Of a DNA stretch of 64,000 bases, positions 42,165-50,044 are shown piece after piece. The stretch lies in the NCBI RefSeq assembly GCF_000974785.1, contig NZ_BBWV01000004.1, forward strand, positions 124,001-188,000. The letters are read 5' to 3'. The notes under the pieces are model-generated. The model was not told the origin of the DNA and did not search any database. It saw nothing but the letters and a program-made list of their open reading frames with translations. The stretch's first letter is position 1; every line of letters begins with the position of its first letter. Made by a program: the position numbers and the translations under genes. Source of the stretch: Flavihumibacter petaseus NBRC 106054. GTDB taxonomy: Bacteria > Bacteroidota > Bacteroidia > Chitinophagales > Chitinophagaceae.

Positions 42165-42932
42165 TTATTCCCCCAGCCAGCGTTTGAAATCAGCAGCTTT
42201 CAGGCGACTGATAATGATCTCTTCATAAGCGATCGGTTTAACCTGCACGCGTAATTTCCCGGAGAACCAGGCATGAACGCGATCAATACTTTCGTATCGC
42301 AGCACAAATTGCCGGTTTGCGCGAAAGAAGCTTTTTTCGTCCACCTCAAGCTCAATATCTTCCAGGCTCTTGTCAATTACGAAATCCTCGTTCTGCACGG
42401 TCTTGATGAATTGCAGCTTTTCCTTCTTATAGAAATAGGCGATCTGATCTGTCGCTACAGATATGAAACGTGTTCCCTGCCTGGCGAGAAAGCGGTCGCG
42501 GGAAGCTTTTATTTCACCAGTCTGAAGGCTATGCAATACCATTTGCAACTGGCGCGAAAAATCGTTTTGCCTGCCCAGGTGAAATTTCCTGAACTTAAGC
42601 ATCGCTGATTCCAGTTCTTCACGCTGCAATGGCTTGAGCAGGTAGTCAACGCTGTTCAGCTTAAAAGCCTTCAACGCATATTCCTGGTAGGCAGTAATAA
42701 AAATGACCGGACACTCCAATCTAAGCTGGGAAAGAATATCAAGACTTTTTCCGTCGCCGAGCTCAATATCAAGAAAAATCAGATCAACTTCAGGGAGGTT
42801 GGAGGAGACCTTTCTGAATTGCGCAACACTATCGATGGTATCAACTACCGCTATCTCCCGGTCCAGTTCCGACAACATGCTTTTCAACCGGCGTGCAGCA
42901 ATCAGCTCGTCTTCAACGATCAATACTTTCAT
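42165..42932 (-). CDS. LytTR-type response regulator
   Basis: Regulator of 255 residues: receiver domain with acidic residues at 7-9, phosphoacceptor Asp55 (DLIFLDIELGDGKS) and Lys near 104, then a LytTR DNA-binding domain from about 140 to 250 (FLARQGTRFISVATDQIAYFYKKEKLQFI.., EKSFFRANRQFVLRYESI). LytTR proteins bind direct repeats and often control envelope or extracellular genes. Its ATG lies inside the 3' end of the kinase gene (20-bp overlap), so the two form one transcript. Its target is unknown. Confidence 0.93.
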   Translation of the reverse strand: MKVLIVEDELIAARRLKSMLSELDREIAVVDTIDSVAQFRKVSSNLPEVDLIFLDIELGDGKSLDILSQLRLECPVIFITAYQEYALKAFKLNSVDYLLKPLQREELESAMLKFRKFHLGRQNDFSRQLQMVLHSLQTGEIKASRDRFLARQGTRFISVATDQIAYFYKKEKLQFIKTVQNEDFVIDKSLEDIELEVDEKSFFRANRQFVLRYESIDRVHAWFSGKLRVQVKPIAYEEIIISRLKAADFKRWLGE

Positions 42933-43956
42933 AAGAATAACGTTTCACCAGCGGGAGTGTAACCACAAAATGGCTTCGGGAAGAAGAAATCTCCACTGGC
43001 GGCAGGTTTAACAATGCGAATTTCTTTTTCAGCAGGGGCAGCCCCTTTCCGGTTCCGGAGACACTGTCGCGCAGCTGGATATTGTTCATGATACACAGGC
43101 TGTTCTCTTCCTCGTCAAGCGTGACCAGAAAATTCAGCGGGCGCGCCTGTGTCATAGCATTATGCTTTACGGCATTTTCCAGAAGAATCTGGAGACTCAG
43201 CGGGGGAAGCTCGAACCCCTGGTCGCCGGGGATGTCAATCTGCATATGAAGGGCATTGCCATACCGGGTTTTCAGCAGTGAAAAAAAAGCCCGCACGAAC
43301 CGGACTTCTTCCTCCAATTCAATCAGCGTCCGGTCATTTGCTTCCAGCAAGTAACGATAGATATACGCGAGTTTCTCCGTAAAGTCGATAGCATCCTTTG
43401 GTCTGAGTTCAATCAGTCCGATCAGCGTGTTCAGGGTATTGAACAAAAAATGAGGTTGGATCTGTACTTTCAGCAGGTCAAGCTGTACCTGCATATTGAT
43501 CTTCTTCAATTCCTCTGCTTCATTCCTTGCACGGTTCCATTCAACAAAAAAATAAGCGCCTTCATATACTGCAGCCTCGAGAAGAATAAATAACATGCAC
43601 ACCCCGATCGTATACAGGTAATTTCCCAGCGATGCCACCCTTACTCCCCACACGAGGGTAAGATCTTCGAGGTACACCCGGGCACATCCCAGCAAACAGG
43701 CATACGGAATGAGGATCAGGAGCTCCCACATCACCCGGCTGCGCAGGTTGATCAGGCCCGGCAGGCGCCTGCGCAACAAGAGAATCACCGCCCTGGTTGG
43801 TTCCCAAACCAATACCGAAAACAGGATGGTGATGAAAACGATCTTCAGCTGCAGCTGGGCTACCTTCCAGGTAAAAAGCATATCCATCATAAAGAAGATG
43901 AAAAACAGGGAGGTAATGACCAGGTAGCCGGTTAATCGCAGCCGCTTCTCATTCAT
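42913..43956 (-). CDS. LytS-type sensor histidine kinase (His_kinase family)
   Basis: Membrane kinase of 347 residues with four hydrophobic segments (about 9-28, 37-55, 76-95, 112-133) and a cytoplasmic domain with the phosphoacceptor motif QIQPHFLFNTLNTLIGLI (His169), then a HATPase_c domain (LQILLENAVKHN and a GTGKGL glycine box). The ATG at 43956 was chosen; a longer frame opens at a GTG (44013) and adds only polar residues. It overlaps its regulator by 20 bp. The membrane part has no known ligand-binding domain. Confidence 0.93.
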   Translation of the reverse strand: MNEKRLRLTGYLVITSLFFIFFMMDMLFTWKVAQLQLKIVFITILFSVLVWEPTRAVILLLRRRLPGLINLRSRVMWELLILIPYACLLGCARVYLEDLTLVWGVRVASLGNYLYTIGVCMLFILLEAAVYEGAYFFVEWNRARNEAEELKKINMQVQLDLLKVQIQPHFLFNTLNTLIGLIELRPKDAIDFTEKLAYIYRYLLEANDRTLIELEEEVRFVRAFFSLLKTRYGNALHMQIDIPGDQGFELPPLSLQILLENAVKHNAMTQARPLNFLVTLDEEENSLCIMNNIQLRDSVSGTGKGLPLLKKKFALLNLPPVEISSSRSHFVVTLPLVKRYSYESIDR

Positions 43957-44093
43957 GCCATTTTTATTTGTAAAAATAAAGGGAGTGCTCCCGTGACTCA
44001 AGTGATCTATCACGGTTTATGCCCGCTTATCAGACATTCCGGGCTAAGCTAACCGCTGTTCTCTGTACTTTCTGCCGGATGCAGCGGAAATGA

Positions 44094-44240
44094 TCAATCC
44101 GGCAGCTGAACTGTCAAAGGCTGTACCTGACTTTTAACACCGGATTCCCACACTTCAAAAGAAAAATAAGACGTTTCACCGAAATCGGTCACCAATGCAT
44201 GCACCGGTGCAGTAATTTTAATTCCTCCGCCGCCCTTCAT
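44094..44240 (-). CDS. Possible small ORF upstream of the LytS-type kinase
   Basis: A 48-codon frame starting MKGGGGIKITAPVHALVTDF and ending in EVWESGVKSQVQ..VQLPD. A purine-rich stretch (AGGGGG) precedes the ATG at 44240. The alternating hydrophobic pattern looks protein-like, and the frame lies in an otherwise gene-free 290 bp, on the same strand as the kinase. It is too short to be sure; it could be chance. Confidence 0.3.
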   Translation of the reverse strand: MKGGGGIKITAPVHALVTDFGETSYFSFEVWESGVKSQVQPLTVQLPD

Positions 44241-44250
44241 CCCCCTCCAT

Positions 44251-45099
44251 ATGCATAGAAAATACACACCTTCTGTCCAGACAGCAGCCCTGGTGTACCG
44301 GGATCATCGGTTTAATATTGAATACTTCTACCGGCACGGAAGTAAAGACATTATCGTGTTTGCGCATGGCCTGGGTGGTTGCAAGGAAAATTTCTGGGAA
44401 GCAGTAAAATCAGAAGCCCTTTGCAACAATACACTGATTGCGATGGACAATCCGGGTACCGGAAATTCTACCTATTACGATCACCTGTGCTGGAACATTG
44501 ATGACCTGGTCAATGTCATGGAACTATTTATAACGCACCTGGCACTGGACAGTTTCTGGCTCTGCGGTTCCAGCATGGGCGGATTGACCACGCTGCGTTA
44601 CCTGAAAGGAGCCAATGCCCACAAGGTGAAGGGATATATCAATATTGAAGGTAACCTGCTTGCTGAAGACTGCATGTTTTCTGCAAAAGTGGTGCGGCAC
44701 GACTGGCCAACATTTCAACAGCAAATCTTTGACAACACTGTCCGGGAAATGAAGTCAAAAGGAAATACAGGCTACCATATCATTGCCAACAACCTGCAGC
44801 TGAATACTGATGTTCATGCCTATTATCAGTACAGCTTCCAGACAGTTGCCTATTCTTCGACAGGAGAGCTGCTGCAGCAATACCTGGCCCTGGAACTACC
44901 GGCTTTGTTCATTTATGGTTCAGCGAACAAACACCTCTCCTACCTTTCGCTGTTGAGGGAACAGGGCAAACAGGTCGCTGCCATTTCCAACAGCGATCAT
45001 TTTGTTTTTTATGACAACCCTTTTGAACTCTACCAGGTGATCGGCAACTTTGTTCAACAGCACTCCTGCAGCACTGTTATTCCCGGTTATTGTAATTAG
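44251..45099 (+). CDS. Alpha/beta hydrolase
   Basis: Serine hydrolase of 282 residues with the alpha/beta fold: oxyanion motif HGLGG at 39-43, nucleophile elbow GSSMGG with Ser108, and catalytic His250 in SNSDHFVFYD. The acid is probably in YGSANKHL (about 222-229) or nearby; I cannot place it surely. The cap region is short (about 140-200). It may cleave an ester, thioester or lactone. It is followed after 9 bp by the SMUG2-type glycosylase gene, so they are likely cotranscribed, with no obvious shared role. Confidence 0.88.
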   Translation: MHRKYTPSVQTAALVYRDHRFNIEYFYRHGSKDIIVFAHGLGGCKENFWEAVKSEALCNNTLIAMDNPGTGNSTYYDHLCWNIDDLVNVMELFITHLALDSFWLCGSSMGGLTTLRYLKGANAHKVKGYINIEGNLLAEDCMFSAKVVRHDWPTFQQQIFDNTVREMKSKGNTGYHIIANNLQLNTDVHAYYQYSFQTVAYSSTGELLQQYLALELPALFIYGSANKHLSYLSLLREQGKQVAAISNSDHFVFYDNPFELYQVIGNFVQQHSCSTVIPGYCN

Positions 45100-45108
45100 C
45101 TTTAGCCG

Positions 45109-45804
45109 ATGGAAAGTTTCGGGCAGAAAGTCATTCGTTTTCATCAGCAGCTGGTTTATACAGGGAAAAAGCTTCCGGAGGGCATCCGCATCATGAATCC
45201 CTTTCGCGAGTCCCTGAAAGCTCCTGCCATCCTGGAAGCATTCGCAGCAAAATTCCTGCATACCGGTGACCAGCGGCATATCCTGCTCGGGATCAATCCC
45301 GGGCGATTTGGCGGCGGCATAACGGGTATCCCCTTCACCGATCCTAAACGGCTAAAGGAGGTTTGCGGCATTCCTTATGACGGCCCGATGGCACATGAAC
45401 CCTCTTCGGTATTTATTTACGATATGATTGCGGCATATGGCGGACCGATCGACTTTTACAACCGTTTTTACATCAACTCTCCCTGCCCGCTGGGATTTGT
45501 GCAGGAAAAGGACAATGGCAAAGAGGTCAATTATAATTATTATGACAGTGCGGCATTGACAGCAGCCGCACGGCCATTCATGATCTCCAGTCTCCGCAAC
45601 CTGATCGCATTGGGAATATTCACAGATACAGCCATTTGCCTGGGTACCGGGAAGAATGTGAAATTTCTTCAGGGGCTGAATGATGAATTCGGCTTCTTTC
45701 AAAAGATCATCGCACTGGAACATCCACGCTATATCATGCAATACAAAAGCCGGGAGAAGCACTACTATATTGATAAATACCTCACAGCTTTACAATCAAT
45801 GTGA
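45109..45804 (+). CDS. SMUG2-type uracil-DNA glycosylase family protein (DUF4918)
   Basis: DNA-repair glycosylase-like protein of 231 residues that would remove uracil or deaminated bases from DNA. The first active-site motif is GINPGRFGGG (61-70) followed by ITGIPFTDP, the Asn standing where SMUG enzymes hold a catalytic Asn. The second motif is HPRYIMQYKSR near residue 205, placing the catalytic His in the expected position before the minor-groove loop. A uracil-pocket strand FYINSPCPLG is at about 112-121. It overlaps the convergent YciI gene by 9 bp. SMUG2 activity in the family is known mainly from a few studied members. Confidence 0.85.
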   Translation: MESFGQKVIRFHQQLVYTGKKLPEGIRIMNPFRESLKAPAILEAFAAKFLHTGDQRHILLGINPGRFGGGITGIPFTDPKRLKEVCGIPYDGPMAHEPSSVFIYDMIAAYGGPIDFYNRFYINSPCPLGFVQEKDNGKEVNYNYYDSAALTAAARPFMISSLRNLIALGIFTDTAICLGTGKNVKFLQGLNDEFGFFQKIIALEHPRYIMQYKSREKHYYIDKYLTALQSM

Positions 45805-46248
45805 CTGCTGTTCGATGGCGTTGTGGTAAGGCAGGTACATTGGCAGGGCCGCTGAGCCATACCAGCCGTAGCTCTCCGCAACCAGCACTCCCCGTTTGAT
45901 CGCAGGGTCAGTTTGCAGCAGGGCAGTCGCCTCTTCTACAGTTTTCACGTTCAAAATGAAAATACCCCGGTAGTTTTTATCATTCTTTTTAAGCGGTCCT
46001 GCAACGATGAGTTTTCCTTCCTTTGCCAGGCGGCCGATATTTTCCATATGGCCCCTGAAAAGACTGTCCACTGTTTCTTTGGCCGGATTCCCGGTGCCGG
46101 ATTTTAGCATCACCAGAACGTAGGACTTCATACCATAGGCATCGGCACCGAGGGAATCGGCAAGCTTCTTATCAAAACCGGCAGGCTGTGCGAACGCGGT
46201 CAGGCCAGTACAACAACAGCAGGAAAGAAAGATTAGTAAGGCTTTCAT
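45796..46248 (-). CDS. Exported YciI-like protein
   Basis: Protein of 150 residues with an N-terminal signal peptide (residues 1-20, ending LTAFAQ, rich in Cys) followed by a YciI-type ferredoxin-like domain: KSYVLVMLKSGTG, HMENIGRLAKEGKLIVAGPLKKND, then YRGIFILNVKTVEEATALLQTDPAIKRGVL. The His before ENIGRLA is the residue usually proposed as catalytic in YciI. Export of a YciI protein is less common than cytoplasmic forms but recurs in Bacteroidota. The start at 46248 gives the signal peptide directly. It overlaps the convergent glycosylase gene by 9 bp. Confidence 0.85.
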   Translation of the reverse strand: MKALLIFLSCCCCTGLTAFAQPAGFDKKLADSLGADAYGMKSYVLVMLKSGTGNPAKETVDSLFRGHMENIGRLAKEGKLIVAGPLKKNDKNYRGIFILNVKTVEEATALLQTDPAIKRGVLVAESYGWYGSAALPMYLPYHNAIEQQSH

Positions 46249-46400
46249 GTTGAATGATTGTATCTGAAAGCTACAGAATAGTTGCCGCAAACGCCCGGTC
46301 GGTGCCACAATATGGGGAACAAGGTTCCGCCATTCAGATTTCTGTTGACCTTCGTGCCGCAGCTGGCCCGGTTTTATTGCTTTCAAACAAAACTTATTTT

Positions 46401-46793
46401 ATGTCAACAGCAACAATGTCCCCCGGTAAAACGGGCAATGTGGAAGCAATTGCGAATAAGCTTCGCGAGTATTGTGTTAAAGGAGATTTTACCGATGCCC
46501 AGAAAGCGATGTACGCTGATGATGTGGTCAGTACAGAACCTGAAGAAATGAAAGGCTTTTCCAAAGAAACCAAAGGAAAGAAAGCCGTAGCGGATAAAAT
46601 GGATAAATGGCTGAGTTCGGTGGACAAGGTTCATCGTGTTGATGTATCCGAGCCACAAATCGCCGGAAATGCATTTTCCTTTGTCCTGCAAATGGACCTT
46701 ACCATGAAAGGGCAGGAAAGAATGAGCATGCCGGAAATCTGTGTTTATACTGTGAAAGACGGCAAAGTCGTTTCCGAACAATTTTTCTGGTAA
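46401..46793 (+). CDS. SnoaL-like / NTF2-fold protein
   Basis: Cytoplasmic protein of 130 residues with the NTF2-like fold: helix EAIANKLREYCVKGDF, a loop MYADDVVSTEPE, a central helix with KGKKAVADKMDKWLSSV, and four strands ending YTVKDGKVVSEQFFW. It resembles the SnoaL-like proteins annotated in many soil Bacteroidota, whose role is unknown. The ATG at 46401 was chosen since the upstream part of the frame, back to 46254, does not fit the fold and lies opposite the YciI start. A terminator follows. Confidence 0.8.
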   Translation: MSTATMSPGKTGNVEAIANKLREYCVKGDFTDAQKAMYADDVVSTEPEEMKGFSKETKGKKAVADKMDKWLSSVDKVHRVDVSEPQIAGNAFSFVLQMDLTMKGQERMSMPEICVYTVKDGKVVSEQFFW

Positions 46794-46825
46794 CGCAATC
46801 TTCAGAAAAGAGTAACAAACAAGGG

Positions 46826-46851
46826 AAGCAGCTTCAGGCTGCTTTCTTTTT
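46826..46851 (+). terminator. Terminator after the SnoaL-like gene
   Basis: AAGCAGC at 46826-46832 pairs with GCTGCTT at 46838-46844 around the loop TTCAG, followed by TCTTTTTT. It also overlaps the stop of the convergent small gene at 46850. Confidence 0.75.
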
Positions 46852-47032
46852 ACCAGGCAGCTTCGCCTTTTGCCAGCAACTCCTCAGTTTCCAGCATTCG
46901 GTATGCAACTCTCTTCTTTCCGCCAGCGAGATCATATGCGGATTCGACTGCGGCGCGGGACTGCGACGGGAATATCCGTTGCAGTTGATCGATTGCCTCA
47001 CTCCTGCGGAGCCCGGCCAGAAATTTGTTCAT
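46850..47032 (-). CDS. Small protein with a CUE/UBA-like pattern
   Basis: A 60-residue protein, MNKFLAGLRRSEAIDQLQ at the start. Residues about 13-46 (IDQLQRIFPSQSRAAVES, then AGGKKRVAYRMLE) follow the three-helix pattern of CUE/UBA domains: a Phe-Pro pair after helix 1, a small-residue turn before helix 3, and an A-x-x-x-L end. That is a pattern match by eye only; bacterial proteins with helical bundles can look alike. It has no signal peptide. It lies alone, convergent with the SnoaL-like gene and divergent (72 bp) from the lipoprotein gene at 47104. Confidence 0.5.
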   Translation of the reverse strand: MNKFLAGLRRSEAIDQLQRIFPSQSRAAVESAYDLAGGKKRVAYRMLETEELLAKGEAAW

Positions 47033-47103
47033 CGATATCCTAAATACATGATAAGCGTGCAACACTTGCTGAAACGCCTGTGTCAGCCTGCAAAATCGAA
47101 TCC

Positions 47104-47937
47104 ATGAACAGAAATTTCACCTTGGGCATTTACCTTCCCGCCTTGGTGCTGCTGACTGCTTTTTTTTCCTGCTCCCGGGAAAATGACCCCGGTCCCCGCA
47201 ATCCGGATCAGCCGCCGCCGGTAAATGGAAAATTGTTACGTTTCCTCACCTGGAGTGAAGGCGTGGAGGCAACTGCGGCACTCCACTATTCGGAGGATTC
47301 AGCGCTGCAATATATCGCCTACGTTACGCCGGCACAATATAAAGACACCACTTTTTTTGACTACGGCGAAGCCGGTGTACAGACCATCTGGAACAAACGC
47401 TCCGGCGAAATAGCGGAATACATTTACTATCCCTCCGGCAAGGTCAAAGACGCCCTGCTTTCAGACTACTGGACAACGGCATTCACCCAACTGCATTATA
47501 ACTATGCGGGCAACGGCAAACTGGCTGACCTGACATACTACCGGGTTACTGATGGACAAAAAAAACTGCAGTGGCGATCGGTATATTTTTACGGAAACGA
47601 TCAGCTGCCGACGCATATCGTTTCTACGGATTTCAACAACCACAGTATCCGCTACGATTTCGAGGCTTACACACCAGCCTGCAGTTACAATCCATTTGTA
47701 CTGATACAAACCACAGATCTGGCACCGTTATATGAAATCTACAATCAGCCTTTTCTGCAGGAACTTGGTGGCCGGCTTCCGGCAAAAATCAACAAGTCTG
47801 CAGGTGGCCAGGTAGAAATGATAATTGAAAACACTTATACGATGAACGATCGCCACCCGGTAAAATCTGAAGTACGCACATCCTACCCCGGTCATCCCGA
47901 GTACAACGGGGGATATAACCTGGATTTCGCCTATTGA
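47104..47937 (+). CDS. Lipoprotein of unknown function
   Basis: Lipoprotein of 277 residues: the signal peptide ends in AFFSC at about residue 23, followed by a Pro/Asn-rich linker (PGPRNPDQPPP). The mature part is beta-rich with repeated aromatic strands (ALQYIAYVTPAQYKDTTFFDYG, then GEIAEYIYYPSGKVKDALL and GNGKLADLTYYRVTDGQKK), which recall the YD/RHS-like or DUF4595-type strand repeats seen in Bacteroidota lipoproteins. I cannot name a function. The ATG at 47104 is chosen over the earlier start at 47080 because it begins the signal directly. Confidence 0.72.
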   Translation: MNRNFTLGIYLPALVLLTAFFSCSRENDPGPRNPDQPPPVNGKLLRFLTWSEGVEATAALHYSEDSALQYIAYVTPAQYKDTTFFDYGEAGVQTIWNKRSGEIAEYIYYPSGKVKDALLSDYWTTAFTQLHYNYAGNGKLADLTYYRVTDGQKKLQWRSVYFYGNDQLPTHIVSTDFNNHSIRYDFEAYTPACSYNPFVLIQTTDLAPLYEIYNQPFLQELGGRLPAKINKSAGGQVEMIIENTYTMNDRHPVKSEVRTSYPGHPEYNGGYNLDFAY

Positions 47938-48035
47938 TTTTTACGGGTAGTATTTGCAGATAAAAGAGTATATTTAAGTACCCTCCCTTTGAATACTCCC
48001 TTCCGCCAGGCTCAGATTCACCCAAAATCAACAAT

Positions 48036-48797
48036 ATGAAGTCCACTTCGTTACTATCGGCCCCTATGCTGGGTTTGATAACTTTTTGCGTGCTCTCCTG
48101 CGGCGGTCCATCTGAAAAACAGGCTAAGGAAGCCAGCGATGCTGCTGCTTCGGATACCAGTGCAGCAACAAAAACAGAAAGCGTGCCCCCGCCACCGGTT
48201 TCTACCATTGTCACAACACCTCAAAACATGATGACCGTGAAACACACGGTTGCAGATTTTGACAAATTCCTGGCCTCATATGAATCGCACGACTCTCTAC
48301 GGCTGGCCAATGGCATACACAGTTATGTGATCGGCCGTGGCGTGCAGGATCCAAACGTTGTGCTGGTTGCAGTTAAGATTGATGATATCGTGAAGGCCAA
48401 AGCATTCAGCAAGTCGGCCGAACTGAAGAAAGCTATGCAGCAGGCCGGTGTCAAAGGGCCTCCAACCATCGATTTCCTGACGGCAGTATTCCAGGATACC
48501 GCGGCTGTCAGCACTGCCGTACGTTCCCGCAGCAAATTCAAGGTAAAGGACTGGGACACCTGGCAGAAGTCATTTGAAAGCCACCGCCAGATTCGTATCG
48601 ACAACGGCGTAACTGACAGGGTGTATGGACATGCTGCCGACGACGACAAGACGGTTATGGTAGTAGTGGCCGTGCTGGATACAGCGAAAGCCAATGCTTT
48701 CTGGAAATCAGACCAGCTCAAACAGCTGCGGGCTGAATCAGGCGCCATGGGCGAACCCGATCGTTTCCTGTTCACCGTAGTGAAAAGGTACCATTGA
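48036..48797 (+). CDS. Lipoprotein with two tandem ABM/dimeric ferredoxin-like domains
   Basis: Lipoprotein of 253 residues (lipobox VLSC, Cys22) with an Ala/Ser/Thr/Pro linker (about 25-62). Two copies of the same domain follow: about 68-152 (TVADFDKFLASYESHDSLRLANGI..) and 160-250 (KVKDWDTWQKSFESHRQIRIDNGV..), each with the His-x-x-x-R-x-x-N-G pattern and a F-x-K-S-x-x-L-K helix. These look like dimeric alpha/beta barrel (ABM or EthD-like) modules; tandem copies may form the dimer within one chain. A hairpin with weak T-run follows (48823-48852). Confidence 0.75.
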   Translation: MKSTSLLSAPMLGLITFCVLSCGGPSEKQAKEASDAAASDTSAATKTESVPPPPVSTIVTTPQNMMTVKHTVADFDKFLASYESHDSLRLANGIHSYVIGRGVQDPNVVLVAVKIDDIVKAKAFSKSAELKKAMQQAGVKGPPTIDFLTAVFQDTAAVSTAVRSRSKFKVKDWDTWQKSFESHRQIRIDNGVTDRVYGHAADDDKTVMVVVAVLDTAKANAFWKSDQLKQLRAESGAMGEPDRFLFTVVKRYH

Positions 48798-48822
48798 TGT
48801 AATGCAAAATATTTTGTGCCTG

Positions 48823-48852
48823 AAGACCAGCGGACAGCAGTTCGCTGGTCTT
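48823..48852 (+). terminator. Hairpin after the tandem-ABM lipoprotein
   Basis: AAGACCAGCG (48823-48832) pairs perfectly with CGCTGGTCTT (48843-48852) around a 10-base loop. Only TTTCAGTT follows, so termination may be partial. Confidence 0.6.
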
Positions 48853-49009
48853 TCAGTTATGGCCGGGTATGCCAAACCGTTAGTCTGCACGCGGCCGGAT
48901 AAATGTTTACCCTTATCTGCACGTCAGGAATCTGTAAATTTTCAGGGACATACCCTTCTTCGGTGATGAACCATTGATCCGCTGGCAGAAAAAATGTTTA
49001 TTTTAACAG

Positions 49010-49666
49010 ATGCATTATCCTATCCGGTTACTGGTAGCAGATGACCATCCCCTGTTAAGGGATGGCTTTCATTTCCTGTTGAAACATGCACCAAATATCG
49101 AACTGGTGGGTGAAGCAGCGAATGGCCAGGAACTGATTGATCTTGCGCGGCAGTGGCAGCCTGATGTTATCATAACAGATATTCAGATGCCGGGAGTAGA
49201 TGGCATTGAAGCGACCCGGGTGCTTCATACCGAAGACCCTGCAGTAAAGATCATAGCCTTTTCACTGTTTCTCGAAGAACACCTGATCATCCAGATGCTG
49301 GAAGCAGGCGCAAAAGGGTATGTACAGAAACAGGTGTCCAAAGAAGAACTCATCATTGCTATTCAAACCGTTGCTGCCGGGGGAAACTATTTCTGTGCAC
49401 AGACCTCCAGGCAACTTACCAGCCTGATCGCCCGGAGTGAATGTTACCTGCAACGCCCGAAAACGATGCCCGTGTTCAGTGCGCGGGAGAAAGATATTAT
49501 TGCCTTGATGTGTGAAGGACTTTCCAACAAGGAAATCGGGGAACAGCTTCACCTCAGCTCGAGGACCGTTGAGACCTACAGGGAACGGCTTTTTGATAAA
49601 ATGGAAGTAAAGAACGCAACTGCACTCGCTGTCTATGCCATCCGGCATGGGCTATACAATCCCTGA
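49010..49666 (+). CDS. Orphan NarL/FixJ-type response regulator
   Basis: Regulator of 218 residues with receiver (acidic pair 11-12, phosphoacceptor Asp57 in IITDIQMPGVDG) and LuxR-type HTH (SAREKDIIALMCEGLSNKEIGE..LSSRTVETYRERLFDKM). It is closely similar along its length to the operon-borne regulator at 31885. No kinase gene is adjacent, so it may be served by the kinase at 31119 or by one outside the window. It is preceded by a 157-bp region after the lipoprotein hairpin in which I see no clear promoter. Confidence 0.92.
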   Translation: MHYPIRLLVADDHPLLRDGFHFLLKHAPNIELVGEAANGQELIDLARQWQPDVIITDIQMPGVDGIEATRVLHTEDPAVKIIAFSLFLEEHLIIQMLEAGAKGYVQKQVSKEELIIAIQTVAAGGNYFCAQTSRQLTSLIARSECYLQRPKTMPVFSAREKDIIALMCEGLSNKEIGEQLHLSSRTVETYRERLFDKMEVKNATALAVYAIRHGLYNP

Positions 49667-49736
49667 GTTGAAATATAAAAGATTTCGTCTGTACTAGTGG
49701 TAAGGGATTAGCTGCGGTGATCCCCGGGAGGGGCAG

Positions 49737-49763
49737 CGCCCACCGAAGCTATAGCGAAGGTGG
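49737..49763 (-). repeat. Dispersed 27-bp palindromic repeat, copy A
   Basis: Read on the minus strand it begins CCACCTTCGCTATAGCTTC and ends GTGGGCG. It matches the element at 62616-62642 at 24 of 27 positions. Its ends (CCACC/GGTGG) can pair. It lies between the orphan regulator and tRNA-Ser. Confidence 0.65.
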
Positions 49764-49770
49764 GGCCCTG

Positions 49771-49846
49771 CAACCGAAGAGCGGCCGGCGCTGACGCCCC
49801 GAAACAAAAAAGCCGCTGACTACAATCAGCGGCCGCTCTTTGGTTG
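49771..49846. repeat. Long inverted repeat flanking the tRNA-Ser terminator
   Basis: A 16-base arm at 49771-49786 (starting CAACCGAAGAG) is complementary, with one mismatch, to 49831-49846 (ending TTTGGTTG). The right arm abuts the 3' end of tRNA-Ser, and the terminator hairpin lies partly inside the loop. Several other GC-rich hairpins surround it. Confidence 0.6.
49806..49833 (-). terminator. Terminator of tRNA-Ser
   Basis: On the minus strand, GCCGCTGA (49833-49826) and TCAGCGGC (49819-49812) form an 8-bp stem with loop TTGTAG, followed by six T (49811-49806). It lies 13 bases beyond the tRNA 3' end. Confidence 0.85.
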
Positions 49847-49937
49847 CGGTGAGGGAGGGATTCGAACCCTCGGTACAAGTTTAAGCTCGTACAACGGTTT
49901 AGCAAACCGGCCCTTTCGGCCACTCAGGCACCTCACC
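49847..49937 (-). tRNA. tRNA-Ser (anticodon GCT)
   Basis: A 91-base cloverleaf on the minus strand with the long variable arm of serine tRNAs. The acceptor stem is GGTGAGG/CCTCACC with discriminator G, the anticodon loop TTGCTAA holds GCT, and the T arm contains GGTTCGAATCC. CCA is not encoded. Confidence 0.95.
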
Positions 49938-49996
49938 GAATACCCCGTAAAACACAAGGGGACGCAAAAATAAGGATTTGCAGTTTCCGAACAAAA

Positions 49997-50022
49997 GAAA
50001 AAAGCCGGATCAATGATCCGGC
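49997..50022 (-). terminator. Terminator of dnaA
   Basis: On the minus strand GCCGGATC and GATCCGGC form a perfect 8-bp stem (50022-50015 and 50011-50004) around a 3-base loop, followed by six T. It starts 22 bases after the dnaA stop codon. Confidence 0.85.
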
Positions 50023-50044
50023 CGGTATTTTTTCAATGTATGGC

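Noticed and set aside
44201-44210. GCACCGGTGC palindrome as an operator
   Set aside because: A 10-bp palindrome of this type is expected by chance and has no promoter element beside it.
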